Assembly (NCBI RefSeq): GCF_001954275.1
Contig: NZ_MBEU01000027.1
Coordinates: 1-64,000 of the forward strand
Direction: 5' to 3'
Length of the DNA stretch: 64,000 bases
Source of the DNA: Mycobacterium sp. IS-836
Lineage (GTDB): Bacteria > Actinomycetota > Actinomycetes > Mycobacteriales > Mycobacteriaceae
Shown: one piece after another, positions 17,671 to 26,840 of the stretch
How positions within the stretch are numbered: the stretch's first letter is position 1
How the letters are laid out: every line of letters starts with the position of its first letter
The notes under the pieces: model-generated
Database searches by the model: none
Told to the model about the DNA's origin: nothing
What the model saw: the letters and a program-made list of their open reading frames with translations, nothing else
Translations under genes and position numbers: made by a program

Positions 17671-18537
17671 ATGCGCGGGATCATCTTGGCGGGCGGCTCG
17701 GGCACGCGCCTGCACCCGATCACCATGGGCATCAGCAAGCAGTTGCTGCCGGTCTACGACAAACCGATGGTCTACTACCCGCTGTCCACCCTGATGATGG
17801 CGGGCATCCGCGACATTCTGGTGATCACCACCCCGCACGACGCGGAGGGCTTTGAGCGACTCCTCGGTGACGGCTCGCAATTCGGCGTCGATATCAGCTA
17901 CGCGACGCAGCATCGACCCGACGGGCTGGCGCAAGCCTTCGTCGTCGGCGAAAAATACATCGGCGGCGATTCGGTGGCATTGGTGTTGGGGGACAACATC
18001 TTCTACGGCCCGGGACTGGGCACCAGCCTCAGTCGCTTCCAAAAGATCAGCGGCGGAGCAATTTTCGCTTACTGGGTGGCCAACCCGTCGGACTACGGCG
18101 TCGTCGAGTTCGGGCCCGACGGCATGGCCCTGTCACTCGAGGAGAAACCGGCCACACCCAAGTCCCAGTACGCCGTGCCCGGCTTGTATTTCTACGACAA
18201 CGACGTAGTCGAAATCGCCAAGGGCTTAAAGAAATCCGCGCGCGGCGAGTACGAGATCACCGAAGTCAACCAGATCTATCTCAACCGGGGACGGCTCGCG
18301 GTCGAGGTGATGGCCCGCGGCACGGCGTGGTTGGACACCGGCACCTTCGACTCGCTGCTGGACGCCAGCGACTACGTCCGCACCCTGGAACGACGGCAGG
18401 GCCTGAAGGTCAGCGTTCCCGAGGAAGTGGCGTGGCGCCAGGGGTGGATCGACGAGGAGCAGATGGAGCGCCGCGCGCACACCTTGGTCAAGTCCGGGTA
18501 TGGGCGCTACCTGCTGGAGCTGCTGGAACGGAACTGA
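17671..18537 (+). CDS. rmlA: Glucose-1-phosphate thymidylyltransferase
   Basis: First enzyme of dTDP-L-rhamnose synthesis: dTTP plus glucose-1-phosphate gives dTDP-glucose and pyrophosphate. In mycobacteria the rhamnose goes into the arabinogalactan-peptidoglycan linker, so the gene is expected to be essential. I place the start at ATG 17671 (AGGAG upstream), giving 288 residues, the family length; the open frame extends upstream but is not homologous there. The nucleotidyltransferase signature [11 protein letters not shown] and [11 protein letters not shown] are at residues 8-32, with [10 protein letters not shown] near residue 105. The last 50 bases overlap the convergent YibE/F gene. Confidence 0.95.
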   Translation: MRGIILAGGSGTRLHPITMGISKQLLPVYDKPMVYYPLSTLMMAGIRDILVITTPHDAEGFERLLGDGSQFGVDISYATQHRPDGLAQAFVVGEKYIGGDSVALVLGDNIFYGPGLGTSLSRFQKISGGAIFAYWVANPSDYGVVEFGPDGMALSLEEKPATPKSQYAVPGLYFYDNDVVEIAKGLKKSARGEYEITEVNQIYLNRGRLAVEVMARGTAWLDTGTFDSLLDASDYVRTLERRQGLKVSVPEEVAWRQGWIDEEQMERRAHTLVKSGYGRYLLELLERN

Positions 18538-19762
18538 CGCCGCCCGGTTTGGCCAGCACCGCCGCGATCGCCGTCGTCAGCGGCACCGAAAGTGCCAGCG
18601 CCACACCGCCAACCGCTGAGCGCGCCAGCTCGATCGCCACACTCTCGCTCGTCAGCACGTCACCGAGCGAGCGGTTGGCGACGCTGAATAGCAACAGCAG
18701 CGGCAGCGAACTGCCGGCGTAGGCGAGCACCAGCGTGTACACCGTGCTGGCGATATGATCGCGGCCCACCCGAATCGCGCCGAGGAAGATGGCCCGCCGC
18801 GAGCCGCCGAGGTGGGCGAGCTCGAACACCGTGGACGCTTGGGTCACGGTCACGTCGTTGAGCACACCCAGCGATCCGATGATGAACCCGGCTAGCAGCA
18901 GGCCGCTGATCGAGACGTTGCCCAGATACGCGCTGACCGTGGAGTTCTGGTCGTCCGACAGCCCGGTCAGATGAGCGAATTCGATTGCCGCCCAAGATAA
19001 TCCCGCGGCCAGCAGCAATGCCGACAAGGTGCCAAGCAGCGCGGCGCTAGTGCGCAGGTTGACCCCGTGCGCGAGGTAGATCACCACGTAGAGGATCGCG
19101 GCCGACGCCACCAGTGCCACGGGGATGGCCGGCGCGCCGTCTCGCAGCGCGGGCAGCAGGAACACCACCAGCACCAGGAACGCGACGACGATGCCCACCA
19201 ACGCGAGCAGCCCACGCCAGCGCGCCACCGCGACGATCACCACCGCGAACACGATCGCGAGGCCGACCAGGGCCCAGCCCCGTTCGAAGTCGTAGAAGGC
19301 GTAGCTGGTAGCGCCCTGCTCGTCGACCTGCCGGACGAGCCGGATGTGGTCGCCCGCCGCGAATTGGGGCTGACCGGGGCCTGGGGAGGACTCCAGCAAG
19401 GTGTTTGCGCCCGCGTTCGGTCCGGAATCGATTGCGACCAACGTCAGTACGCACCGTCCGGCGCCCGGCGTTCCGGGCTGGGGCGCGGTGCTCAGCACCT
19501 GGCCTGTCGACGGGCTGCCGCAGTCGCTCAGCAGGCTGGACAGCACGTGGCCGCGCTGGGTGCTCACCGCGCCGCCGGAGGCGTTCTGGAACGGCATCGG
19601 GATGGCGACGTGCTGGCGGCTGGGCCACAACAACACCGCGCCGGCGATCACGGCCAGGCCGATCGCGGCCAGCAGCCCGACGACGATCCGGGCGGGCAGG
19701 GGTCCCAGCGGGGCCGGGCCGGACGACAAGGTGTGCGAGTGTGAGTGGGTCACCCGCTCCAC
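18488..19762 (-). CDS. YibE/F-family multi-pass membrane protein
   Basis: A 424-residue integral membrane protein with an N-terminal helix, a soluble extracytoplasmic section (about residues 50-140), and then about seven closely packed helices, including the conserved [20 protein letters not shown] that marks the YibE/F family. The N-terminus is His-rich (THSHSHT), possibly metal-binding. The function of the family is not established. The start is GTG 19762. Its 3' end overlaps rmlA by 50 bases tail to tail, and aspC lies 22 bases upstream on the same strand, so the two could be co-transcribed. Confidence 0.8.
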   Translation of the reverse strand: MERVTHSHSHTLSSGPAPLGPLPARIVVGLLAAIGLAVIAGAVLLWPSRQHVAIPMPFQNASGGAVSTQRGHVLSSLLSDCGSPSTGQVLSTAPQPGTPGAGRCVLTLVAIDSGPNAGANTLLESSPGPGQPQFAAGDHIRLVRQVDEQGATSYAFYDFERGWALVGLAIVFAVVIVAVARWRGLLALVGIVVAFLVLVVFLLPALRDGAPAIPVALVASAAILYVVIYLAHGVNLRTSAALLGTLSALLLAAGLSWAAIEFAHLTGLSDDQNSTVSAYLGNVSISGLLLAGFIIGSLGVLNDVTVTQASTVFELAHLGGSRRAIFLGAIRVGRDHIASTVYTLVLAYAGSSLPLLLLFSVANRSLGDVLTSESVAIELARSAVGGVALALSVPLTTAIAAVLAKPGGVSSVPAAPAGSAHTRT

Positions 19763-19784
19763 CGTAGAGGCGGCCGGAAACCGC

Positions 19785-21074
19785 CTACGGCCGGTAGCTG
19801 GCCAGGAAGTTGCCCAACCGGTCGATCGCGGCCGCCAGATCCCGGGCCCAGGGCAGCGTCACGATGCGTAGGTGATCCGGTGTGGGCCAGTTGAACCCGG
19901 TGCCCTGGGTGACCAGGATCTTCTCCTGCAGCAGCAGGTCGAGCACCAGCTGTTCGTCGTCCTCGATGTCGTAGACCTCGGGGTCCAGCCGCGGAAACGT
20001 ATACAAGGCGCCCTCGGGTTTGACGCAGGACACCCCGGGAATCTCGTTGAGCTTCTTCCACGCGACGTCGCGCTGCTCGAGCAGCCGGCCGCCGGGAAGC
20101 ACGAGGTCCTCGATGCTCTGGTGGCCGCCGAGGGCAACCTGGATCGCGTGCTGGGCGGGAACGTTCGGGCACAGTCGCATATTGGCCAGCAGGCTGACGC
20201 CCTCGATGAAGCTTTCGGCGTGGTCCTTGGGTCCGGTGATGGCCAGCCAGCCCGCGCGGTATCCGGCGACGCGGTAAGCCTTGGACAGGCCGTTGAAGGT
20301 CAGGCACAGCATGTCGTGGGCGAGCGACGCCACGCTGATGTGCTTGGCATCGTCGTAGAGGATCTTGTCGTAGATCTCGTCGGCAAGTAGCAACAGCTGG
20401 TGCTTGCGCGCCAGGTCGACCATCTGGGTGAGGACTTCGCGGCTGTAGACGGCGCCGGTGGGGTTGTTCGGGTTGATCACCACCAGCGCCTTGGTGCGCT
20501 CGGTGATCTTGGATTCGATGTCGGCGATGTCCGGCTGCCAGCCCTGGGTCTCGTCACACAGGTAGTGCACCGGGGTGCCGCCCGCCAGGGAGGTCGACGC
20601 CGTCCACAGCGGGTAATCCGGCGAGGGGATCAACACCTGATCGCCGTTGTCCAGCAGGGCCTGCAGCGTCATGGTGATGAGCTCGGAGACCCCGTTGCCG
20701 AGATAGACGTCGTCGACGTCGAACCGTGGGAAGTCGTCGACCAGCTCGTATCGGGTGACCACCGCACGCCGGGCCGGCAGGATGCCCTGCGAGTCCGAGT
20801 AGCCCTGCGCGTACGGCAGCGCCTGGATCATGTCGCGCATGATCACGTCGGGCGCCTCGAAGCCGAACGGCGCCGGGTTGCCGATGTTCAGCTTGAGGAT
20901 CCGATGCCCTTCGGCCTCCAGCCGTGCCGCGTGCTGGTGCACCGGGCCGCGGATTTCGTACAGGACGTCCTGCAGCTTGGACGACTGCGCGAAGGCGCGC
21001 TGCCGGTGGTGACCTGCGGTATGCAGGTGTAGCTGGTGTGCGGTCACGTCACCTATGGTGCCATCTCTGTCCAC
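19785..21074 (-). CDS. aspC: PLP-dependent aminotransferase (AspC/AlaA type)
   Basis: Class I/II aminotransferase of 429 residues, the length I recall for Rv0337c. The PLP-binding lysine is Lys265 in FNGLSKAYRVAGYRAGW; other family marks are NPNNPTGAVYS, the cofactor Asp in LLLADEIYDKILYDD, and a C-terminal substrate-binding Arg in the HLRIVTLP segment. It transfers amino groups between aspartate or alanine and 2-oxoglutarate; mycobacterial and E. coli AlaA-like proteins of this subgroup favour alanine/pyruvate, so the name is provisional. The start is GTG 21074, which keeps the conserved N-terminal extension. Confidence 0.9.
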   Translation of the reverse strand: MDRDGTIGDVTAHQLHLHTAGHHRQRAFAQSSKLQDVLYEIRGPVHQHAARLEAEGHRILKLNIGNPAPFGFEAPDVIMRDMIQALPYAQGYSDSQGILPARRAVVTRYELVDDFPRFDVDDVYLGNGVSELITMTLQALLDNGDQVLIPSPDYPLWTASTSLAGGTPVHYLCDETQGWQPDIADIESKITERTKALVVINPNNPTGAVYSREVLTQMVDLARKHQLLLLADEIYDKILYDDAKHISVASLAHDMLCLTFNGLSKAYRVAGYRAGWLAITGPKDHAESFIEGVSLLANMRLCPNVPAQHAIQVALGGHQSIEDLVLPGGRLLEQRDVAWKKLNEIPGVSCVKPEGALYTFPRLDPEVYDIEDDEQLVLDLLLQEKILVTQGTGFNWPTPDHLRIVTLPWARDLAAAIDRLGNFLASYRP

Positions 21075-21104
21075 CGAAATTTGCTGACAGAGCTCAAACT
21101 GTGA

Positions 21105-21580
21105 TCAACGCTTCCCCGGGGGGCGGGCGCCGCGCGCGATGCCCAGCCCTTTAACAGGCGCGGCGGGCGCCGGCGGCGGGGCCGCCTCGCCGTCGGCCTG
21201 CTCGGACGGCTCCGGTTCGGCTTTCGCTTCCGGTTGCTGCTCGGACGGCTCCGGCTGCGCGGGCGCCGCGGGCGCGGCTTTCTTCGCGCCGGGCCGTTTG
21301 GCGCCCGCGGCGATACCCAACCCCTTCACCGGGGCGGCGGGTGCGGCGGGCGTGGCCGGGGCCTCGGCTTCCGCCGCCGGCGCACTTTGCTCGGCCGCCG
21401 GGGCCGCGGCCTTCTTGGCGCCGGGTTTCTTGGCGCCGGCGGCCAACCCCAGGCCCTTGGCGGGTGCGGCCGGCGCGGCGGGCGCCGCGGTTGCCGATGC
21501 CTCCGCCGCCGGGGCCGCTTTCTTGGCGCCGGGTTTCTTCGCGCCGCCTGCGATGCCCAGACCCTTGGCGGGTGCGGGAG
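21105..21580 (-). repeat. Degenerate C-terminal repeat region of the Fe-S reductase
   Basis: The coding sequence contains four copies of a Lys/Gly/Pro-rich module: KGLGIAGGAKKPGAKKA, KGLGLAAGAKKPGAKKA, KGLGIAAGAKRPGAKKA and a terminal KGLGIARGARPPGKR. Ala/Pro/Glu-rich spacers of 30-50 residues separate them. The positively charged modules alternate with acidic spacers (for example QPEAKAEPEPSEQ). No known domain is recognised. Confidence 0.85.
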
Positions 21581-23903
21581 CCTTGGCGGGCTGCTCGGCG
21601 GGCTTGGGTGCGTCGGCGGGGGCTTGCGGGGGTGCGCTCGGCGCCGCGGCCTTAGGCGCCGCGGCGGCCCGCTTCTCGGCCTCCTTGGCGGCCGTGCCCT
21701 TCGCCGGCAGGGTCGCCTTGTCGTACTCGAGCGACCCCAACAGCACCTGGGCCACGTCGAGCACCTCGACGCCGCTGCGACCGGCTTCCTCCTGCCGGTC
21801 GTTGACGCCGTCGGTGACCATCACCCGGCAGAACGGGCACGCGGTGGCGATGGTGTTGGCCCCCGTGGCCAGCGCCTCGTCGACGCGTTCGTGGTTGATG
21901 CGCTTGCCGATGTGCTCTTCCATCCACATGCGGGCACCGCCGGCGCCGCAGCAGAAGCTGCGCTCGGCGTGGCGCGGCATTTCGGTGAACTTCGCGCCGG
22001 AGGACCCGATCAGTTCGCGCGGCGCCTCGTACACCTTGTTGTGCCGGCCCAGATAGCACGGGTCGTGGTAGGTGATGTCCTGGGACACGGGGGTGACCGG
22101 GACCAGCTTCTTGTCGCGCACCAGCCGGTTGAGCAGCTGGGTGTGGTGCAGCACGGTGTAGTTGCTGCCCAGTTGCCGGTATTCCTTGCCGATGGTGTTG
22201 AAGCAGTGCGGGCAGGTGACGACGATCTTTCGGTCGACGGTCTCCACACCCTCGAACAGCCCGTCCAGTGTTTCCACGGCCTGCTGGGCCAGCTGCTGGA
22301 ACAGGAATTCGTTGCCCGACCGGCGCGCGGAGTCGCCGTTGCAGCTTTCACCGGTGCCGAGCACCAAGTACTTCACGCCCGCGATGGACAGCAGCTCGGC
22401 GACAGCCTTGGTGGTCTTCTTGGCCTTGTCGTCGTAGGCGCCCGCGCAGCCGACCCAGAACAGGTATTCGTAGCCGTCGAAGCTCTCCACATCCTGGCCG
22501 TAGACCGGGACGTCGAAGTCCACCTCGTCGATCCAGTTGGTTCGGTCGCCGGCGTTCTGCCCCCACGGATTGCCCTTGGTTTCCAGATTCTTGAACAACG
22601 TGGACAGCTCGGACGGGAACTCCGACTCCATCATCACTTGGTAGCGGCGCATGTCGACGATGTGGTCGACGTGCTCGATGTCGACCGGGCACTGCTCGAC
22701 GCACGCGCCGCAGGTGACGCAGGACCACAGCACGTCGGGATCGATCACGCCGCCCTGTTCCTCGGTGCCGACCAGCGGGCGGTTCACCTGCTCGGGTCCC
22801 GACCCGGGGACGCGGCCGAACCCGGACTCCGGCACATGATGGTGCTCACCGCGACCCGACTCGACGTAGCCGCCCTCGGCGGCGGGTTCCTTTTCTCCCA
22901 ACAGGTACGGCGCCTTGGCCATCCAGTGGTCGCGCAGGTCCATGATGACGAGCTTGGGCGACAGCGGCTTGCCGGTGTTCCAGGCCGGGCACTGCGACTG
23001 GCAGCGCCCGCACTCGGTACAGGTGGCGAAGTCGAGCATGCCCTTCCAGGTGAAGTCCTCGATCTTGCCGCGCCCGAATTCCGCGTCGTCGGGCGGGTTT
23101 TCGAAGTCGATCGGCTCGCCGCCGGACTCGACCGGCAGCAGCGGGCCCAACCCGTCGGGCAGCCGCTTGAACACCACGTTGATCGGCGCCAGGAAGATGT
23201 GCAGGTGCTTGGAGTGCAGCACGATGATCAGGAAGGCCAGCATGACGCCGATGTGCAGGAGCAGCGCCACCGTTTCCAGGTACTCGTTGCCGGTGTGGCC
23301 CAGCGGCCGCAGGATCGTGCCGAACAGCTGCGACAGGAACGCCCCGTCACCGTAGGGCAGCGTGCCGTTGTTGACCGCCGACCCGCGCACCAACACGTAC
23401 GTCCAGATGACGTTGAAGATCATGAACAGGATCAGCCATGCGCCACCGGTGTGCGAGCCGTAAAACCTTGAGGTGCGGCCTATTTCGCGCGGGCTGCGCA
23501 TGATGCGGATCACCGCGAAGGTGGCGATGCCGAGGAACACGGCCGTCGCGAAGAAGTCCTGCAGAAAACCCAGCGCGTCCCATCGGCCGATGATCGGGAT
23601 GTGGAAGTTCGGCTGGAAGAGCAACCCGTAGGCCTCGATGTAGACCGTGAGCAGGATGAAGAAGCCCCACATGGTGAAGAAGTGCGCCAGCCCCGGGATC
23701 GACCATTTCAGCAGCCGGCGCTGCCCGAAGACTTCGGCGACCTCGGTCCAGATCCGGGTGCCGACGTTGTCGGTGCGCCCGGTCGCCGGCTGGCCGGACA
23801 TCACCAGCTTGTACAGCCATAGGACCCGGCGGGCCGCGAATGCGCCCACCAACACGGTCATGCCCAGGCCCACTACCAGTCTGATGACGGTCTGCGTGGT
23901 CAC
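21105..23903 (-). CDS. Membrane-bound iron-sulfur reductase (HdrD/GlpC-like) with repeat tail
   Basis: A 932-residue protein matching the Rv0338c type. Domains in order: about five membrane helices in the first 240 residues (cytochrome b/NarI-like region), two ferredoxin motifs (CTECGRCQSQCP and CVTCGACVEQCP), then two Cys-rich CCG domains typical of heterodisulfide-reductase-like proteins (including SFCCGAGGARMW). It probably passes electrons between a membrane carrier and an unidentified thiol/disulfide or organic substrate. The last 200 residues are Ala/Pro/Lys-rich with four KGLG(I/L)A repeats and are unlikely to be catalytic. The start is GTG 23903 with GGGAGAG upstream. Confidence 0.85.
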   Translation of the reverse strand: MTTQTVIRLVVGLGMTVLVGAFAARRVLWLYKLVMSGQPATGRTDNVGTRIWTEVAEVFGQRRLLKWSIPGLAHFFTMWGFFILLTVYIEAYGLLFQPNFHIPIIGRWDALGFLQDFFATAVFLGIATFAVIRIMRSPREIGRTSRFYGSHTGGAWLILFMIFNVIWTYVLVRGSAVNNGTLPYGDGAFLSQLFGTILRPLGHTGNEYLETVALLLHIGVMLAFLIIVLHSKHLHIFLAPINVVFKRLPDGLGPLLPVESGGEPIDFENPPDDAEFGRGKIEDFTWKGMLDFATCTECGRCQSQCPAWNTGKPLSPKLVIMDLRDHWMAKAPYLLGEKEPAAEGGYVESGRGEHHHVPESGFGRVPGSGPEQVNRPLVGTEEQGGVIDPDVLWSCVTCGACVEQCPVDIEHVDHIVDMRRYQVMMESEFPSELSTLFKNLETKGNPWGQNAGDRTNWIDEVDFDVPVYGQDVESFDGYEYLFWVGCAGAYDDKAKKTTKAVAELLSIAGVKYLVLGTGESCNGDSARRSGNEFLFQQLAQQAVETLDGLFEGVETVDRKIVVTCPHCFNTIGKEYRQLGSNYTVLHHTQLLNRLVRDKKLVPVTPVSQDITYHDPCYLGRHNKVYEAPRELIGSSGAKFTEMPRHAERSFCCGAGGARMWMEEHIGKRINHERVDEALATGANTIATACPFCRVMVTDGVNDRQEEAGRSGVEVLDVAQVLLGSLEYDKATLPAKGTAAKEAEKRAAAAPKAAAPSAPPQAPADAPKPAEQPAKAPAPAKGLGIAGGAKKPGAKKAAPAAEASATAAPAAPAAPAKGLGLAAGAKKPGAKKAAAPAAEQSAPAAEAEAPATPAAPAAPVKGLGIAAGAKRPGAKKAAPAAPAQPEPSEQQPEAKAEPEPSEQADGEAAPPPAPAAPVKGLGIARGARPPGKR

Positions 23904-24021
23904 AGAAGGTCTCTCCCATGCATCGTTGCTCTAGCGTGCTTTGTTGCCTGCTCAGGCTTGCTCATAGTGACACCTTCGCCGCTTTCGACGCGAGAGAGGC
24001 TGCCCTAACTTCCCGCCCGGG

Positions 24022-25683
24022 TTAGCGCCCGAACGGAAGCTGCGGCAGCGGCAGTCCCCCGCGCGTGGTCGTCGGCGCCGCGGTGGTCGTTACCTGCGAC
24101 GTCGTGGTCGGCGGGGCCGTGGTGGCCGTGGTGGTCGGCGGCGGGCTCGTCGTCGTGGGCGGCGCGGTGGTCGTCGTCGTGGTGGGGGCCGGGGTTGTCG
24201 TCGTAGGCGCGGGCGACTGTGTGGTGTTCGTCGACGGCGGTGGCGGTGGGATCACTGTCACAGTGGGGCTGTTGTTCGGCCCGGTGATGGTGACGGTTTG
24301 CGACGTCTGCGGCGGCCCGGGTGCGTTCGTCGGGGTGGACTTGGTGCGGAGCAGGGTCAGGGCCAGCACGATGGCTACCAGCACTGCCGCGAGCGCCGCG
24401 GCCACGGTCAACACCAGCGCCGTGCGCTTGTACCAGGGCAGCCCGGCGGCCGGCGCGGCATAACGATCCTCGTCGGTGTCGCCGAATCCCGTTGGTTCCC
24501 TGCCGTAGCCGGCCGGGTGTTCGGGGCCGGTATAGGGGACCGGCTCCGCCCCCTCCGCGTCCTGTGACCACGCCAACGGGGTGGGCGGCACACCGGCTGC
24601 AGCGGCGGTGGCAACCGCTTCGGTCGGGTTTTCGACGAGCGGACTCGCGGCGGTGGCCGCGCCCGCCGACGACTGCAGTCCCGCGAGCGCCGCCGCGCCG
24701 ATGGCGGCGCTGTAGACGGGCTGCGGCGTGGTGAGGACCGGCACCTGCAGGCGCCCCGACAGTCGCGTCGTGATCAGCGGGATGCTCGCGCCGCCGCCGA
24801 CAATCGCCACGGCGGCGAGGCTGGATCGCGCAATCCCGTTGCGCCGCAACAATTCTTCGACGGAGCCTACGAATCGATCCAGGGGCTGGGAAATGAGTTG
24901 TTCGAACTCGCTGCGCGAGAGCGTGACACCCCTACCGGAACCGTCCTGGATCGTGGCGATCGTCGCCGCCGACAGATGTTCCTTGGCGCGCTGGCATTCG
25001 ACGAGCAGAGGGGTCAGCGACCCAGGCCGGGTGACGCCGGCGACGGCGCGGGTGGTATCCGCGTCGGCCGCCGACCGCACGTGGTTGAGGATGAGCTGAT
25101 CGATGGCGTCGCCGGAGAACTCCGTGTGCCGGACCGAAGGGCCGGTCTGCTGAGGGTTCGTCGCCGCGTCGGTCAGCGTGACGGTGGTGCCGCCCGCGCC
25201 GAAATCGCACAGCGCGACCGTGCCGGCGGTCGGGAATCCGGGCTTGGTGCGCAGGGCCATCAGCGCGGCCGTGGCGTCGGAGATCAATGCCGGCGCCACG
25301 CCGCCTTGGGCCAGCGTCGGTTGGGCGAAAAACTCGGCACGCAGGGCGGCGTACTGTGCCTCGGACCAATACGCGGGGACGGCCACGGTGATCGGCGACC
25401 CGTAGCCGGCCGCGCGCGCCATCGCCTCGAGCGCCTCGACGGTCAGGGCCTCGCCGAGGTATTTGCTTCCGTCGGCGGCCACCAATGGAGCCCGGTCTCC
25501 GACCCGCTCGACGAATCCACGCATCACCAGCCCGGCCGGGTTCGGATTCTCTTCGGGCAGGCCAACTTCGGATGGTCGGTCGTTATACAGCGTCAGCACC
25601 GATCTGCGGACCAGCGGGGCGGTGCCCTCGCGGGCCGCGACCAGGTTGGCCACGCCCAGCGACAACCCGAGCGACTCGCCCAT
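24022..25683 (-). CDS. Membrane-anchored Hsp70-like protein with Thr/Pro-rich tail
   Basis: A 553-residue protein resembling, from memory, Rv0312. I prefer ATG 25683 (GGGGG 8 bases upstream) to GTG 25692. The Hsp70-like part spans about residues 1-330: LGLSLGVANLVAAREG (phosphate 1, degenerate), VALCDFGAGGTTVTLTD (phosphate 2, nearly canonical) and AVAIVGGGASIPLITTRLSG (adenosine motif). There is no peptide-binding domain. After a linker come one membrane helix near residue 430 and a Thr/Pro-rich tail with long Thr runs, probably extracytoplasmic and possibly O-mannosylated. Its role is unknown. It is one of several proteins in this window with a cytosolic domain, one helix and a Pro/Thr or Gly tail. 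Confidence 0.78.
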   Translation of the reverse strand: MGESLGLSLGVANLVAAREGTAPLVRRSVLTLYNDRPSEVGLPEENPNPAGLVMRGFVERVGDRAPLVAADGSKYLGEALTVEALEAMARAAGYGSPITVAVPAYWSEAQYAALRAEFFAQPTLAQGGVAPALISDATAALMALRTKPGFPTAGTVALCDFGAGGTTVTLTDAATNPQQTGPSVRHTEFSGDAIDQLILNHVRSAADADTTRAVAGVTRPGSLTPLLVECQRAKEHLSAATIATIQDGSGRGVTLSRSEFEQLISQPLDRFVGSVEELLRRNGIARSSLAAVAIVGGGASIPLITTRLSGRLQVPVLTTPQPVYSAAIGAAALAGLQSSAGAATAASPLVENPTEAVATAAAAGVPPTPLAWSQDAEGAEPVPYTGPEHPAGYGREPTGFGDTDEDRYAAPAAGLPWYKRTALVLTVAAALAAVLVAIVLALTLLRTKSTPTNAPGPPQTSQTVTITGPNNSPTVTVIPPPPPSTNTTQSPAPTTTTPAPTTTTTTAPPTTTSPPPTTTATTAPPTTTSQVTTTAAPTTTRGGLPLPQLPFGR

Positions 25684-25737
25684 ATCGCGCACCCCCGTGT
25701 CCGTTGTCTCGCTGGCGAGTCTAGGTGCGCCGCCGCA

Positions 25738-26160
25738 TCACCGGCCTGGCGGCAAGGTGACCTCGGTCATTGGTGGCGGCGACGTGATCATCGTGGGCAC
25801 CTCTGGGAAAGCCTCGGGCGGCGGCGACGTGACGACCGAGGGTACCTCCGGGAAAGCCTCGGGCGCCGGCGAGGCGATGGTTGCTCCGGCGGCCGTCGCC
25901 GACTCGTCGAGCATCGGTCGAGGCCGCGGAACGACGGGCGCGGCGGTGGTCGGCGTGGTCTCGATTACCGGCGCTGACATGGAGGGACCCTGGGCCAGCT
26001 GCAGGACGCCCCAGATGTTCAGTGCGACGAGGACCGCGATGGGGATGCCCCATCCGACCAACGCGATCAGTTTGCGCCAGCGCGGGACCGACTCCGCGGG
26101 CTCAGGCTCTTGGATTCCCCCGATCACGCCAATCGCACGTGGCGGCGCGTAGCTTGTCAT
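25738..26160 (-). CDS. Small single-pass membrane protein with Pro-rich tail
   Basis: A 140-residue protein starting at ATG 26160. Residues 1-28 are cytosolic, followed by a membrane helix (LIALVGWGIPIAVLVALNIW) and a Pro/Thr/Val-rich tail. The tail carries an imperfect repeat: EAFPEVPSVVTSPPP then EAFPEVPTMITSPPP. I do not recognise the family. It lies 54 bases upstream of the Hsp70-like gene on the same strand, and its layout echoes the C-terminal half of that protein. A joint role at the membrane is a guess. Confidence 0.6.
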   Translation of the reverse strand: MTSYAPPRAIGVIGGIQEPEPAESVPRWRKLIALVGWGIPIAVLVALNIWGVLQLAQGPSMSAPVIETTPTTAAPVVPRPRPMLDESATAAGATIASPAPEAFPEVPSVVTSPPPEAFPEVPTMITSPPPMTEVTLPPGR

Positions 26161-26256
26161 GGTCGTGACGGTATCGGCGGGCGCTACCCGCGGGCCGCTG
26201 CCACGCGCGCCGCCACCGATCAGCGACCAAACCTTGATCGCACCGCGACCTGCGCC

Positions 26257-26805
26257 TCAGCGCAGGGCGGGCGGGACCGTCATGGTTGGCCCGCCCGGAA
26301 TGGTGATCACCGGCGGAAGCGACGGCATGTGATGCCGATGCGATGGCTGCTGTGAGGGCTGCTGCGTGGGCTGCTGGGTCGGCTGTTGGGCCGGCGGCTC
26401 GACCGCACTGCTGCTCGGTGGTGACTCGGTCGTCGTGCTCGGCGACGTCGTCGTGGTGGTGGTGGTTGTGCTGGTGGGCGACGTCGTGCTGGTGCTCGGG
26501 ACGTGGCTGGTGCCCTGGTCTCCGCCGAGCAGCTGCGTGATGCCGAAAACGATCAACGCGATCAGGATCAGGACGAGCAAGGCCCACCCGAGCAGCATGA
26601 CCGGCCTGCGATACCACGCGGTGGGCTCGGATTCCTCGTCGAACGGATCGACGGATTGATCCGGTTGGTACTCCCCGGGCGGAGGTTCCCCGGGGGCCTG
26701 ACCGGTGGGGGCCGCTTCGGTGAACGGCGGCCGCTCACCCATGCCGAAACCCGCATGCCGGGTCGGTTCGTTGTGGAAGTCGTCCGGCGGGCCAGTGCGT
26801 GCCAC
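26257..26805 (-). CDS. Small single-pass membrane protein with Ser/Thr/Pro/Gln-rich tail
   Basis: A 182-residue protein from GTG 26805. A hydrophilic Pro-rich N-terminal segment of about 65 residues precedes a helix (PVMLLGWALLVLILIALIVF) and then a tail with a run of eight Thr, Ser/Thr clusters and four QQP(T/S)-type repeats (QQPTQQPTQQPSQQPSH). The end (PPVITIPGGPTMTVPPALR) resembles mycobacterial secreted tails. No enzymatic domain is visible. It lies between the 140-residue membrane protein and the lipoprotein on the same strand, probably one transcription unit. Function unknown. Confidence 0.6.
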   Translation of the reverse strand: MARTGPPDDFHNEPTRHAGFGMGERPPFTEAAPTGQAPGEPPPGEYQPDQSVDPFDEESEPTAWYRRPVMLLGWALLVLILIALIVFGITQLLGGDQGTSHVPSTSTTSPTSTTTTTTTTSPSTTTESPPSSSAVEPPAQQPTQQPTQQPSQQPSHRHHMPSLPPVITIPGGPTMTVPPALR

Positions 26806-26840
26806 GGCACCGATGGTACTGACCCCTCCGGCGGGTCAGC

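Noticed and set aside
18488..18537. 50-base overlap of rmlA and the YibE/F gene as a sign of misannotation
   Set aside because: Both stop codons are clear and both proteins end at plausible positions; tail-to-tail overlaps also occur at other gene pairs here.
21234..23471. A 745-codon plus-strand open frame opposite the Fe-S reductase
   Set aside because: Low-complexity shadow of the reductase; no motif, no ribosome binding site.
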